64,000 nucleotides of DNA from RH-AL1 sp964244495 (GCA_964244495.1 CAXTIU010000002.1:62001-126000); one strand, 5' to 3'; positions 16,872 to 28,370 are shown, numbered from the stretch's first letter. Notes: generated by a model not told the origin, from the sequence alone. A program made the numbers and translations.

Positions 16872-18752
16872 ATGAGCGAAGGCTCGACCACCGCCATCGT
16901 CCGATCGAAACCGCGCTCACCGTGGCTCCTCAAGACCGCCGCGCTCTGCCTGCTGGCGGCCGTCGTCGCGGTCGGCGTCGCGGCGGTGCCGTTCCTGTTC
17001 GACGGCGCGACCTTGCTGTCGGACGTGTCCGCCCAGGTCCGTGCCACGACCGGCCTCGTGATCGAGGCCAAGGGCCGAGCCCGTTTCGTCTTCCTGCCGG
17101 ACCCGCACGTGTCGCTCGGGGGGCTGCATGTCCGCGACCCTTCCGGCACACTGACGATCGATGCCGACACGTTGCAGGGCGAGGTCCGACTGCTGCCTCT
17201 GCTGGTCGGTCGGCTGGAGCTGTCGTCGGCAACCTTGATCCGACCCCACCTGACGATCGACCTCGATGGCGGCGCCCTGCCGCCCAGCTCGATGATCGGG
17301 CGTGCGCTCCATGCCGATGCGGCGGTGAGCGGCCCGACGCTCCAGGCCAACGCGGGGGACCGCCTCGGCTCGGTTACGTTGGTCGATGGGACGGCCACCC
17401 TGCGGGGCGGGGGAGTCGCCCATCCTTTCTTGTTCGGGGATGTCAACGTCACGCTCGCCTGGCCCGACCTCCAGTCCTCGGCGACGCTGACCGGTACCCT
17501 GACGGTCGCCGACACCAAGGCCGAACTCGCCACCTGGATCGCGCAACCCTCGAGCCTGATGCGCGGCGATCATTCCGCCGTCACGCTCAACCTCCACTCG
17601 CCTCCGCTCGATTTGTCGGCCACCGGCGATCTCGTCGACGCCACCACCGCGAGCTTCCGCGGCCGCGTTATCGCGCGCGCTCCATCCTTGCCGGCGGCGC
17701 TCGCCCTGGTCGGCGCCGACATCACGTCTCCCGCCCCGCTCGCGCACCTAACCCTGAACAGCGACGCGAGGATCGACGCCGATCACGGCGGCGTGATCAG
17801 CCTCGATCTTCCCAAGCTCGACCTGCACGTGGACGGTAATCGCTACGAGGGCACGCTCGCGTTCCTGAACGGCGCCGACCCGGGGACAGGCAAGCCGTCG
17901 CTGTCCGGCACGCTGGCGACGGAAGACCTCACGGTGGCGCCCTTCCTCAGCATGGCGCCGCGCCTCACCGACGCCGACCGCCGATGGACGCGCGCGCCGG
18001 TGTCATTGCGCCAGGCCACGTCGGTCCGCCTCGATCTTCGCGTCTCGGCAACGCACCTCCACCTCACCCCCGTCACGGTCGACGACGCGGCCCTGGCGGT
18101 GATCAGCCGTGACGATCGGTTGGAGATCGCGCTGATCGAGGGCAGCGCCTACGGCGGTGCGGTCAAGGCGCGGGTCTCCTACGGCGTGACCGACGGCGAA
18201 CTCAGCTTGCGCGGCGCCGGCTCCTTCAGCGGTGCGGATGCCGCCGCCCTGTCCTGGGACACCTTCGGGCGTCAGATCGCGACGGGTTCCTTGTCGGGAT
18301 CGGCCAACATCGAGAGCGCGGGGGATAGTCCCGCCGCGCTGATGGGGCATCTGCAGGGGTGGGCGAAAGGAAAGGCGAGCGAAGGCGAGTTGTCAGGCGT
18401 CGACGTCGGCCTGGGTCTGCGCGCCTTGGCCCAAGGTCAAGCGGCCGCCGTGATGCCGGCGCTGCGTGCCGGCCGGACCCCGTTCCAGACCTTCGACGTT
18501 TCGCTGCGTCTCGCCGATGGCATCGCCACGGTCGGAGAGGCAACGATGAAAGGTCCCGACGCGACGCTGTCGATCAGCGGCGACGCGAATATCGGCAGCC
18601 GAACGCTCGACCTGCACGCCATCGCCGCGACGCCAGCGGACGTTGCTCCAGGACCGAGGGTACGGCTGCCTTTCGACGTGACCGGCTCCTTGAACAAGAT
18701 CGTGTTTTCGCCCGTGATCGGCGGCGCGTCCGCACCCGACCAAACGCGTTGA
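16872..18752 (+). CDS. AsmA family protein
   Basis: About 626 residues. A single N-terminal membrane anchor (LLKTAALCLLAAVVAVGVAAVPFLF) is followed by the conserved AsmA opening VSAQVRATTGLVIEAKGRARFVFLPDPHVSLGGLHV, then long beta-rich repeats, and the AsmA_2 region near the C-terminus (LSGSANIESAGDSPAALMGHLQGWAKGKASEGELSGVDVGLGLRAL). AsmA-like proteins span the periplasm and are implicated in lipid transport to, and homeostasis of, the outer membrane. The start ATG 16872 lies 10 bp after the ABC-F stop, suggesting co-transcription. It is convergent with rnhA. Confidence 0.9.
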   Translation: MSEGSTTAIVRSKPRSPWLLKTAALCLLAAVVAVGVAAVPFLFDGATLLSDVSAQVRATTGLVIEAKGRARFVFLPDPHVSLGGLHVRDPSGTLTIDADTLQGEVRLLPLLVGRLELSSATLIRPHLTIDLDGGALPPSSMIGRALHADAAVSGPTLQANAGDRLGSVTLVDGTATLRGGGVAHPFLFGDVNVTLAWPDLQSSATLTGTLTVADTKAELATWIAQPSSLMRGDHSAVTLNLHSPPLDLSATGDLVDATTASFRGRVIARAPSLPAALALVGADITSPAPLAHLTLNSDARIDADHGGVISLDLPKLDLHVDGNRYEGTLAFLNGADPGTGKPSLSGTLATEDLTVAPFLSMAPRLTDADRRWTRAPVSLRQATSVRLDLRVSATHLHLTPVTVDDAALAVISRDDRLEIALIEGSAYGGAVKARVSYGVTDGELSLRGAGSFSGADAAALSWDTFGRQIATGSLSGSANIESAGDSPAALMGHLQGWAKGKASEGELSGVDVGLGLRALAQGQAAAVMPALRAGRTPFQTFDVSLRLADGIATVGEATMKGPDATLSISGDANIGSRTLDLHAIAATPADVAPGPRVRLPFDVTGSLNKIVFSPVIGGASAPDQTR

Positions 18753-18761
18753 ACGATCTCC

Positions 18762-19217
18762 TCAACGCTTCTTGAAAGGTCGCATGCCTTGGCGGGCCAG
18801 CGCGTCGGCGCGCTCGTTCATGGCGTCACCGGCATGACCCTTGACCCAGTGCCACGCGACCTGGTGCCGGCGCACCGCCTCGTCCAAGGCCTGCCAGAGT
18901 TCGACGTTCTTCACCGGCTTCTTGTCGGCGGTACGCCAGCCGTTGCGCTGCCAGCCGGCGAGCCAGCCGGTGATGCCGCCGCGCACGTAGTTCGAGTCGG
19001 TGTACACGTCGACGGCGCAGCCCCGCTTGAGCAGCGCGAACGCCTCGATCGCCGCCGTCAGCTCCATGCGGTTGTTCGTGGTGAGCGCCTCGCCGCCGCA
19101 GGCTTCCTTGACGGCGTCGCCGCATTTCACGACCGCACCCCACCCGCCCGGGCCAGGATTGCCCGAGCAGGCGCCATCGGTCCAGATCGTCACGCGCGCG
19201 CGCTCCGCTTCCTCCAT
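18762..19217 (-). CDS. rnhA: Ribonuclease HI
   Basis: A 151-residue RNase HI that cleaves RNA in RNA-DNA hybrids. All four carboxylates of the DEDD site can be seen: Asp in TIWTDGACSGNPGPGGWG, Glu in NNRMELTAAIEAF, Asp in VYTDSNYV and Asp in NERADALAR, with the His of WVKGHAGDAMNE. The ATG at 19217 shares its A with the thrB stop (TGATG), indicating translational coupling. The thrB-rnhA order is a typical Rhizobiales arrangement. Confidence 0.97.
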   Translation of the reverse strand: MEEAERARVTIWTDGACSGNPGPGGWGAVVKCGDAVKEACGGEALTTNNRMELTAAIEAFALLKRGCAVDVYTDSNYVRGGITGWLAGWQRNGWRTADKKPVKNVELWQALDEAVRRHQVAWHWVKGHAGDAMNERADALARQGMRPFKKR

Positions 19218-20176
19218 CAGCGAACCCCGAGTTCGCGCACGCTGGCGACGCGCTGGTGGAAGCGGAGCCTCTGGAGGTATTCCGCCGGATCCTTCGGCTT
19301 CACGAGGGCGCCGGGCGGCACGTTCAGCCAATCGACGAGACGGGTGAGCGCGAAGCGCAGCGCGGCGCCTCGGGCGAGCACGGGCAGGGCAGCCACCTCT
19401 GCCTCGCCCAGCCGCCGGTGCGCCCGGTATGCGGCGATCATCGCGCCACCTTTCGTGATGTTGTAGGAACCGTCGGGCTCGAAACACCACGCGTTCAGGC
19501 AGATCGCGAGGTCGTAGGCGTAAGCGTCGGTGCACGCGAAGTAAAAGTCGATGAGGCCTGCACGATCGCCGAGGAAAAGGATGTTGTCCGGGAAAAGATC
19601 CGCATGGATGACGCCGGATGGTAGGTTTGTCGGCCAAGACCCAGCGAGGAAAGAAAGTTCCGCCTCGACGAACCCAGGCAGGCCGGGCGCAACATGTTCC
19701 GCATGGGACCGGGCTCGCTCGAACAGGAGCGACCACCCGTCAAGCGACAAGGCATTGCGGCGTGTCATCGGGAAGTCCGCCCCGCAGGTGTGAAGATTGG
19801 CGAGCGCCGCGCCGGCCGCGGCGCAATGGGCCTCGGCTGGACGCCGCACCGCCAGACCGTCCAGGAACGTCACGATCGCGCAGGGCCGACCGGCCAAGCG
19901 CCCGAGCGCCTCGCCGGCACGCGTCTTGACCGGTTGTGGGCAGGCGAGACCATGCGCGGAGAGGTGTTCCATCAGCCCGATGAAGAACGGCAGGTCGCCC
20001 TCCGCCACCCGCTTCTCGTAGAGCGTCAGGATAAAGGAACCCGCCTCGGTACGGAGCAGGAAGTTGCTGTTCTCGACGCCCTCCGCGATGCCCTTCATCG
20101 AGAGCGGCCGGCCAAGATCGTATCGGGACAGGAAACCCGCGAGGTCCTCGTCGGGTACTTCGGTGTAGACGGCCAA
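19217..20176 (-). CDS. thrB: Homoserine kinase, aminoglycoside-phosphotransferase-like type
   Basis: Phosphorylates homoserine in threonine synthesis. This is the alphaproteobacterial ThrB built on the aminoglycoside phosphotransferase fold, not the GHMP kinase type. Family marks are the N-terminal AVYTEVPDEDLAGFLSRYDLG, GIAEGVENSNFLLRTEAGSFILTLYEKRV, and the catalytic loop VIHADLFPDNILF followed by GLIDFYFAC. TTG 20176 is chosen: GGAAGAAG precedes it and the protein then starts as relatives do. A longer reading from 20278 adds 34 residues without family similarity. Confidence 0.93.
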   Translation of the reverse strand: MAVYTEVPDEDLAGFLSRYDLGRPLSMKGIAEGVENSNFLLRTEAGSFILTLYEKRVAEGDLPFFIGLMEHLSAHGLACPQPVKTRAGEALGRLAGRPCAIVTFLDGLAVRRPAEAHCAAAGAALANLHTCGADFPMTRRNALSLDGWSLLFERARSHAEHVAPGLPGFVEAELSFLAGSWPTNLPSGVIHADLFPDNILFLGDRAGLIDFYFACTDAYAYDLAICLNAWCFEPDGSYNITKGGAMIAAYRAHRRLGEAEVAALPVLARGAALRFALTRLVDWLNVPPGALVKPKDPAEYLQRLRFHQRVASVRELGVR

Positions 20177-20750
20177 GATCTTCTTCCGTTGAAGGGCTTC
20201 TTCGGGGCGCTTAGGCGAGGGGGCGTGGGCGGATGCGCCACCGCACTCCCCAAACATGATGAGCTTGGCCGGGTCCACGTCCGATATGCGACGGCATCGC
20301 GCATTCGTCGAGCAAAGTGAAGGCGTCGCGCCGTGGTCGGCACGCGGACGATCGGGACGTCACGACGTTTAGCTTCCAGTCGCGGTTCTCGAAACCGCCC
20401 GCCCGCGTCCGCGACGACACGGGAGGGCCAATTGGCCTCGCCGATCCGTTCCTCAACGGCTTCGACGCGCCACGAGGCAGCCGAAACCGATTAAATTCCC
20501 CTGGGTCAGGCATCTGACATGATGACATGCATCGCTGCTTCCGCTAGCTTCCCGCCGTTGCGCGGATGGCTCCATTGCAGGAAGTGCATAGCGCGACACG
20601 TCAGGTCCAGGGAGGACGGTTTACTCGCCACGGCATGCAGCGGCCGCCCTTACGGGCCAAAGGCGAGACGCCATCGGAGGGTCGAGAAGGGCGAGGAACG
20701 GGATCGAACCGTTTCTCGCCCTTCCCCGTTTCGGCTCGGCGACCACCGCG
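20177..20750. other. Non-coding stretch between thrB and tgt
   Basis: These 574 bases hold no credible gene. Two structures are visible: a 12-bp palindrome GGCCAATTGGCC at 20426-20437, and a strong hairpin at 20686-20724, the likely end of the gyrA-to-tgt operon (listed separately). The thrB promoter should also lie here, but I could not pick out convincing -35 and -10 boxes. Confidence 0.5.
20686..20724 (-). terminator. Strong hairpin terminator downstream of tgt
   Basis: A 16-bp stem with one G-U wobble (20686-20701 paired with 20709-20724) and a 7-base loop, beginning 27 bases after the tgt stop on the transcribed strand. It closes the leftward gyrA-coaD-ppi-ppi-queA-tgt transcription unit. 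There is no T-tract, so termination could be factor-assisted or the hairpin may mainly protect the 3' end. Confidence 0.65.
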
Positions 20751-21863
20751 TCAGGAACGATCCACCCTCCAGGCTCGTCGCGTGGCCTCGCGATGGTTCG
20801 CGAACGAACCCTCTTCGATCGCTCGACGCATGTCGCGCATCAGATCCTGGTAATAGCCAACATTGATCGCGCTCAGCAGCATCATGCCCAGGAGTTCCCC
20901 GGATTTGACGAGGTGATGCAGGTAAGCCCGCGAGTGATCGCGGGCGGCGGCGCAGGACGCGTCCGGATCGACCGGCGCGGGATCGTCGGCGTGGCGGGCG
21001 TTGCGCAGGTTGAGGCGACCGATGCGCGTGTAGGCGAGGCCGTGCCGCCCCGCCCGCGTCGGCAGCACGCAATCGAACATGTCGATGCCCCGCGCCACGC
21101 TCTCAAGCAGGTCGTCCGGCGTACCGACGCCCATAAGGTAGCGCGGCCGGTCCAGCGGCAGGAATGGCTCGGTCGCCTCCAACGTCGCCAGCATCACCTC
21201 CTGCGGTTCGCCGACGGCGAGTCCGCCGATCGCGTAGCCGTCGAAGCCCATCGCGACGAGCGCCTCGGCGCTGCATCGGCGCAAGGAAGGCGAGGCCCCC
21301 CCTTGCACGATACCGAACAAAGCGTGTCCATCCTGGCGGCCGAAGGAAACCTTGCAGCGCTCCGCCCAGCGCAGCGACAGCCGCATGGCACGCTCAACCT
21401 CGCGATCCTCCGCCGGCAGACGGATGCACTCGTCGAGCTGCATCTGGATGTCGGCGCCGAGCAGCCCCTGGATCGCGATGGAGCGCTCGGGCGTCAGGAC
21501 GTGCTTCGACCCGTCGAGGTGCGACCGGAAGGTCACGCCCTGCTCATCGAGCGTGCGCAGCTTGGCGAGCGACATGACCTGGAAGCCGCCGGAGTCGGTG
21601 AGGATCGGGTGCGGCCAGCCCATGAAGCGGTGCAGGCCGCCCAGCGCCGCGATCCGCTCGGCGCCCGGCCGCAGCATCAGGTGGTAGACGTTGCCGAGCA
21701 CGACGTCGGCCCCGAGCGCGCGCACCTCGTGGGCGTGCAGCGCTTTCACCGTCGCCGCCGTCCCCACCGGCATGAAGGCCGGCGTCTCGATGACGCCCCG
21801 CGCCGTGCGGAGGGTGCCGCGCCGCGCCGCGCCGTCGGTGGCGCGCAGGTCGAAGCCGATCAC
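20751..21863 (-). CDS. tgt: Queuine tRNA-ribosyltransferase
   Basis: Exchanges guanine 34 for preQ1 in tRNAs with GUN anticodons. The 370-residue protein has the nucleophile region TDSGGFQVMSLAKLR, the substrate-binding GIVQGG, the YAIGGLAVGE block, GVGTPDDLLESVARGIDMFDCVLPTRAGRHG with the second catalytic Asp, and FTR-like C-terminal blocks. The zinc site seen in most Tgt enzymes (C-x-C-x2-C) is represented weakly: the stretch DASCAAARDHSRAYLHHL keeps only one cysteine. A GTG start at 21863 overlaps the queA stop by four bases. Confidence 0.95.
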   Translation of the reverse strand: MIGFDLRATDGAARRGTLRTARGVIETPAFMPVGTAATVKALHAHEVRALGADVVLGNVYHLMLRPGAERIAALGGLHRFMGWPHPILTDSGGFQVMSLAKLRTLDEQGVTFRSHLDGSKHVLTPERSIAIQGLLGADIQMQLDECIRLPAEDREVERAMRLSLRWAERCKVSFGRQDGHALFGIVQGGASPSLRRCSAEALVAMGFDGYAIGGLAVGEPQEVMLATLEATEPFLPLDRPRYLMGVGTPDDLLESVARGIDMFDCVLPTRAGRHGLAYTRIGRLNLRNARHADDPAPVDPDASCAAARDHSRAYLHHLVKSGELLGMMLLSAINVGYYQDLMRDMRRAIEEGSFANHREATRRAWRVDRS

Positions 21864-22927
21864 CCTACCCGCTCCACGGCGGCGCGCTGCAGGAAGCACG
21901 CGTCGCCGTAGCTGTAGAAACGATAGCCGGCCCGGATGGCGTGGGCGTAGGCGGCATGCATCGTGTCGAGCCCGGCGAAGGCGGCGACCAGCATGAACAG
22001 GGTCGAGCGTGGCAGGTGGAAATTGGTCAGCAGGGCATCGACCGCGCGGAACGCGAAACCCGGCGTGATGAAGATCGCGGTGTCGCCGTCGAAGGGGCGG
22101 ATCACGCCGTCGTCGCGCGCCGCCGATTCGAGCAGGCGCAGGCTTGTCGTCCCGGCGGCGACGATGCGGCCGCCGCAGGCCCTCGCGGCATTCAGCGTCG
22201 CGGCCGCGTCCGGTGCGATCCGCCCCCACTCGGCGTGCATGCGGTGAGCGTCCGTGTCGTCGGCCTTAACCGGGAGGAAGGTGCCGGCACCCACGTGCAG
22301 CGTCAGCCGCACGATCCGGACGCCGGCCGCCTCGATCGCCGCCACCAGCGGGGGCGTGAAATGCAGGCTGGCGGTGGGCGCGGCGACGGCACCGGGATGG
22401 GCGGCGAACAAAGTCTGGTAATCGTCGTGGTCGCGTCGGTCCACGGGACGCTTGCCGGCGATGTAGGGCGGCAGCGGCATGGTGCCGTGACGCTCCAGCG
22501 CCGCGTCGAGGTCGGCGCCGCCGCGGGCGAAGCGCAACACCACCTCGCCGTCGCCGGCGTGCTCGAGGCAGACCGCGTCGAGCGGGGCCTCGTCGCCGCC
22601 GAAGGCGATCGTCTCGCCGTCGGCCACCCTCTTCGCCGGACGGATGAAGGCACGCCACGCGTCGGCGCCCTCGCGCTTGTGCAAGGTCGCCTCGATGCGC
22701 GCGGACACGCCGGACCGCAGGCGCCGGCCCGTGAGCCGCGCCGGGATGACACGGGTGTCGTTGACGACGAGGCAGTCGCCCGGCCGCAGCAGCGAGGGCA
22801 GGTCGGCGACCGTGCGATCGGGCCTCGGCGCGCCGACGGCGAGCAGGCGCGCGCTTCCGCGCGGCTCGGCCGGCCGCAACGCGATGCGCTCCAGCGGCAG
22901 TTCGAAGTCAAAGAGGTCGACGCGCAT
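21860..22927 (-). CDS. queA: S-adenosylmethionine:tRNA ribosyltransferase-isomerase
   Basis: Adds the epoxycyclopentane group to preQ1-modified tRNA, the step after Tgt. The 355-residue protein begins MRVDLFDFELPLERIALRPAEPRGSARLL and contains LRPGDCLVVNDTRVIPARL, PLPPYI, YQTLFAAHPGAVAAPTASLHFT, LHVGAGTFLPVKADD and TNFHLPRSTLFMLVAAFAG, all family signatures. It overlaps tgt by four bases, coupling the two queuosine steps. Confidence 0.97.
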   Translation of the reverse strand: MRVDLFDFELPLERIALRPAEPRGSARLLAVGAPRPDRTVADLPSLLRPGDCLVVNDTRVIPARLTGRRLRSGVSARIEATLHKREGADAWRAFIRPAKRVADGETIAFGGDEAPLDAVCLEHAGDGEVVLRFARGGADLDAALERHGTMPLPPYIAGKRPVDRRDHDDYQTLFAAHPGAVAAPTASLHFTPPLVAAIEAAGVRIVRLTLHVGAGTFLPVKADDTDAHRMHAEWGRIAPDAAATLNAARACGGRIVAAGTTSLRLLESAARDDGVIRPFDGDTAIFITPGFAFRAVDALLTNFHLPRSTLFMLVAAFAGLDTMHAAYAHAIRAGYRFYSYGDACFLQRAAVERVG

Positions 22928-22977
22928 CGGACTTGAGCCGTGTCATCCCAGGCGCCGCGCGGCGACGGGGTGCGCGA

Positions 22978-23433
22978 TCAGCTGATCGTGGCGGAGACGA
23001 TCTTGTCGGGATCGCGAACCGGCTCGCCGCGCTTGATCTTGTCGACGTTCTCCATGCCGGACGTCACCTTGCCCCATACCGTGTATTGCTTGTCGAGGAA
23101 GCCGGCGTCGCCGAAGCAGATGAAGAATTGCGAGTTCGCGGAATCCGGGCTCTGCGCGCGGGCCATCGAGCAGGTGCCCCGGTCGTGGTGCTCGGTGTTG
23201 AACTCCTGCTTGAGGTTGGGGTACTTCGAGCCGCCGGTGCCGGTGCCGTTGGGGCAGCCGGTCTGCGCCATGAAGCCGTCGATGACGCGGTGGAAGACGA
23301 TGCCGTCGTAGAAGTGCTCGCCGACGAGCTTCTTGATGTGCTCGACGTGCTTGGGGGCGAGGTCGGGGCGCATGGCAATCACGACCGGACCTTTCGTGGT
23401 CTCGAGCGTCAGGGTGTTGCCGGCTTCGGCCAT
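22978..23433 (-). CDS. ppiB: Cytoplasmic cyclophilin-type peptidyl-prolyl isomerase
   Basis: A 151-residue cyclophilin without signal peptide. The catalytic and proline-binding core is visible as FHRVIDGFMAQTGCPNGTGTGGSKYPNLKQEF, followed by SMARAQSPDSANSQFFICFGDAGFLDKQYTVWGKV. The active-site Arg is in FHRVI and the Gln-Phe-Phe stretch lines the pocket. It probably assists folding in the cytoplasm. ATG 23433 has GGAG ten bases upstream. A related periplasmic cyclophilin is encoded just upstream in the same operon. Confidence 0.95.
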   Translation of the reverse strand: MAEAGNTLTLETTKGPVVIAMRPDLAPKHVEHIKKLVGEHFYDGIVFHRVIDGFMAQTGCPNGTGTGGSKYPNLKQEFNTEHHDRGTCSMARAQSPDSANSQFFICFGDAGFLDKQYTVWGKVTSGMENVDKIKRGEPVRDPDKIVSATIS

Positions 23434-23451
23434 GGATGATCTCCGTTGATG

Positions 23452-23841
23452 CTAGCGTACGGCCCGCCGTTCCCGGCGGGGCGCGATGAAGCGGATGAGG
23501 AACGTGCGGCCCGCAATAGCCGCTCCGAGCGACGGGGTAAACCTGAGAGGGGCGCAGGCGGCGATCGCGGCCCTCATGGAATTGGCGAGCGACGCCTCAC
23601 CGTCGGGCCCGCCGCTCGCCTTCATGTAGGTGATGCGCGGTTGGCCGAAGACGGTCCCGTCCCGCCGGAAGCTCATCCGCACGGTGATCTCGTCACCCTC
23701 GTGCGGCGGAGACCAGCAGGCGGTGAGCGAACGTGCCACGTCACCGGGCACGTTGTCGGCGGTTGGCTCGGCCGCGACCGTCGCCGAGGACAAGCATGAT
23801 GCGAGCAGGCACGAGACGGAAAGCCAAGGCCCGCTGCGCAA
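23452..23841 (-). CDS. Small exported protein with TonB-C-like character
   Basis: About 129 residues, wedged between the two cyclophilin genes on the same strand. A signal peptide (SVSCLLASCLSSATVAAEP) precedes a compact domain: SLTACWSPP, ITVRMSFRRDGTVFGQPRITYMK, then a helix with SMRAAIAACAPLRFTPSLG. The pattern of a beta strand carrying 'x-F-x-R-D-G' followed by 'A-A-I-x-A-C-A-P' is like the TonB C-terminal/TolA-C fold of small Rhizobiales periplasmic proteins. The start is uncertain (TTG 23841 or a later codon). Position within a conserved operon supports its reality. Confidence 0.7.
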   Translation of the reverse strand: MRSGPWLSVSCLLASCLSSATVAAEPTADNVPGDVARSLTACWSPPHEGDEITVRMSFRRDGTVFGQPRITYMKASGGPDGEASLANSMRAAIAACAPLRFTPSLGAAIAGRTFLIRFIAPRRERRAVR

Positions 23842-23846
23842 GGGTG

Positions 23847-24395
23847 CTACTTCGCCATCTTCATGGACACGATCTTGTCGGGGTTGTCGACCGAGCCGCT
23901 CGATCCGTCCCCCTTCTTGATCTTGTCGATGTTACCCATGCCCGAGACCACCTGGCCGACCACGGTGTACTTGTTGTCGAGGAAGGAGGCCGGCGCGAAG
24001 CAGATGAAGAACTGCGAATTGGCCGAGTCCGGGTCGCTGGTGCGGGCCATCCCCACCGTGCCGCGCGCGAAGGGCTCGGAGGAAAATTCCGCCGGCAGGT
24101 TGGGCTCCTTCGAGCCGCCGCCGCCGGTGCCGGTCGGGTCGCCGGTCTGCGCCATGAAGCCGTCGATGACGCGGTGGAACTTCAGGCCGTTATAAAAGCC
24201 GGCCTTCGTCAGCTTCTCCAGCTGCGCGACCGCCTTCGGCGCGAGATCGGGCCGCAGCTGGATCACGACCGGACCGGACTTGGTGGTGAGGACCACCTGG
24301 TTCGACGGGTCGGGCGCGGGCGCCGCAAGGGCGCAGGTTCCGGCGACGAGGATACCGGCGAAAGCACCGACGAGGGCGCGACGATCGAGCAGCAT
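23847..24395 (-). CDS. Periplasmic cyclophilin-type peptidyl-prolyl isomerase
   Basis: A 182-residue cyclophilin with a signal peptide (MLLDRRALVGAFAGILVAGTCALA), so it should act in the periplasm on exported proteins. The core is FHRVIDGFMAQTGDPTGTGGGGSKEPNLPAEF, then GMARTSDPDSANSQFFICFAPASFLDNKYTVVGQV, very similar to the cytoplasmic copy downstream. ATG 24395 has an AAGGA site about ten bases upstream; the longer reading into coaD lacks family sequence. The arrangement of exported and cytoplasmic cyclophilins after coaD is usual in Rhizobiales. Confidence 0.93.
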   Translation of the reverse strand: MLLDRRALVGAFAGILVAGTCALAAPAPDPSNQVVLTTKSGPVVIQLRPDLAPKAVAQLEKLTKAGFYNGLKFHRVIDGFMAQTGDPTGTGGGGSKEPNLPAEFSSEPFARGTVGMARTSDPDSANSQFFICFAPASFLDNKYTVVGQVVSGMGNIDKIKKGDGSSGSVDNPDKIVSMKMAK

Positions 24396-24441
24396 GCGTG
24401 ATTGATCCTTGGGAAGCGACCGGCGGGTCGGCGGGCGCGGC

Positions 24442-24936
24442 TTAACGGGCGGAGGCCATCCTGGCAAGCGCGGCCGCGACCGGCGGCGGGACGAAGGGCG
24501 CGACGTCGCCCCCCATCCGCGCGATCTGCCTGACCAATGTCGCGGTAATGTGACGGACGCTCCGGTCGGCCGGCAGGAAGAGGGTCTGCACCTCCGGCGC
24601 CATGGCGGCGTTCATGCCGGCCATCGGCATCTCGTAGTCGAGGTCGCTGCCGTCGCGCAGGCCGCGGATGATGGCAGTTGCGCCGTGCGCGCGGGCGACC
24701 TCGACGCTCAGGCCGTCGTAGCTGACGACGCTCAGCGCGCCGGCGGCGAAGGCATGGGCGCAACTCGTCTCGATCAGGGCGCGGCGCTCGGCGACCGTGA
24801 ACATCGGCTCTTTGCCGGGATGGACGCCGATGGCGACGATCACGCGGTCGAACAGTTTGGCGGCGGCGGCAAGCATCGCGACGTGGCCGTTGGTGACGGG
24901 GTCGAACGAGCCCGTGTAGAGCGCGATGCGCGTCAT
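24442..24936 (-). CDS. coaD: Phosphopantetheine adenylyltransferase
   Basis: Penultimate step of coenzyme A synthesis: ATP plus 4'-phosphopantetheine gives dephospho-CoA. The 164-residue protein opens with MTRIALYTGSFDPVTNGHVAML, holding the nucleotidyltransferase T/HxGH-type motif (TNGHV), and has the family's RGLRDGSDLDYEMPMAGMN and the ISSTLVR-equivalent ITATLVRQIARMGGDVAPFVP. It lies 22 bp downstream of gyrA in the same leftward operon. Confidence 0.97.
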   Translation of the reverse strand: MTRIALYTGSFDPVTNGHVAMLAAAAKLFDRVIVAIGVHPGKEPMFTVAERRALIETSCAHAFAAGALSVVSYDGLSVEVARAHGATAIIRGLRDGSDLDYEMPMAGMNAAMAPEVQTLFLPADRSVRHITATLVRQIARMGGDVAPFVPPPVAAALARMASAR

Positions 24937-24957
24937 GCGATGCCTTGCCTCCCCCGA

Positions 24958-27732
<2,775 letters not shown>

Positions 27733-27760
27733 AGACCAGGATTCCAGAAGCGAGGGACGC

Positions 27761-27781
27761 TAGGAACGTCCTATAGGAACG
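27761..27781. repeat. Paired direct repeats with a palindrome upstream of gyrA
   Basis: The octamer TAGGAACG occurs at 27761-27768 and again at 27774-27781, and the 10-bp palindrome TCCTATAGGA (27769-27778) overlaps the second copy. The structure ends about 29 bases upstream of the gyrA start, where a promoter or operator would sit. A role in supercoiling-sensitive control of gyrA is only a guess. Confidence 0.4.
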
Positions 27782-27909
27782 ATGGCGGAAACGCCAGATT
27801 GCGGTGACGGCGGAGTGTCTTACGGCACCGAACCCCACCGTGGACGCGGACGATGTCGCGGACCTTCGGGCATCGGCCCGGAAACTGCCGCGCGTTCTCG
27901 GGCCGATGG

Positions 27910-28110
27910 CTACGTCGCGGCCGGCTCGTCACCGCGGCGCCGGATCAGGTCGGCGACGAAGGCGTCGAACGAGGCCTTGGCCACGGCGGTGCGCCAGCAC
28001 CCTGGGTCGCCGCAGGCGAAGCCGTCCAGCACGCTCGGTGCGATGGTCGCCTGGCAGCGACACACGTCATTGACGGCGACCTCCGGCATCGGGTCGGTCT
28101 CGACAGGCAT
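27910..28110 (-). CDS. Small cysteine-containing conserved-looking protein
   Basis: A 66-residue reading frame starting at ATG 28110, with GGAG at a proper distance upstream. The sequence has four cysteines in a compact arrangement (VCRCQATIAPSVLDGFACGDPGCW), which suggests a metal-binding or disulphide knuckle, then a helix KASFDAFVADLIRRRGDE. No family recognised. The good ribosome-binding site and non-random sequence favour a real gene; the small size keeps confidence moderate. It sits upstream of gyrA on the same strand with no obvious link. Confidence 0.45.
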   Translation of the reverse strand: MPVETDPMPEVAVNDVCRCQATIAPSVLDGFACGDPGCWRTAVAKASFDAFVADLIRRRGDEPAAT

Positions 28111-28326
28111 GGGGCGCTCCGCGCGTTGGAGAACGGCTGTTTGATGGTTGCCGCGCCTTCGCGCCGGCCGCCTTGAAGACCCGCGGCGCGGCACGCGAGC
28201 CGGCGTCCGGACGGCCTGACCGTCGGAGGTCACCGCCGTTCGCTCGGTCCGCCCCCCTCGATCAGCCGGCGCAACGACCCGCCAAGCGAGGGCGCGCCGG
28301 CGATCGGTCGTCCGAGGACTTCGCAG

Positions 28327-28354
28327 GTTGGCATGACGGGGTTGGCATGACGGG
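28327..28354. repeat. 14-bp perfect tandem duplication
   Basis: TTGGCATGACGGGG occurs twice in direct succession (28327-28340 and 28341-28354) in the non-coding gap between the 66-residue gene and the APKDGT-motif gene. Confidence 0.85.
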
Positions 28355-28370
28355 GTTCCCAGGGCGGGCC

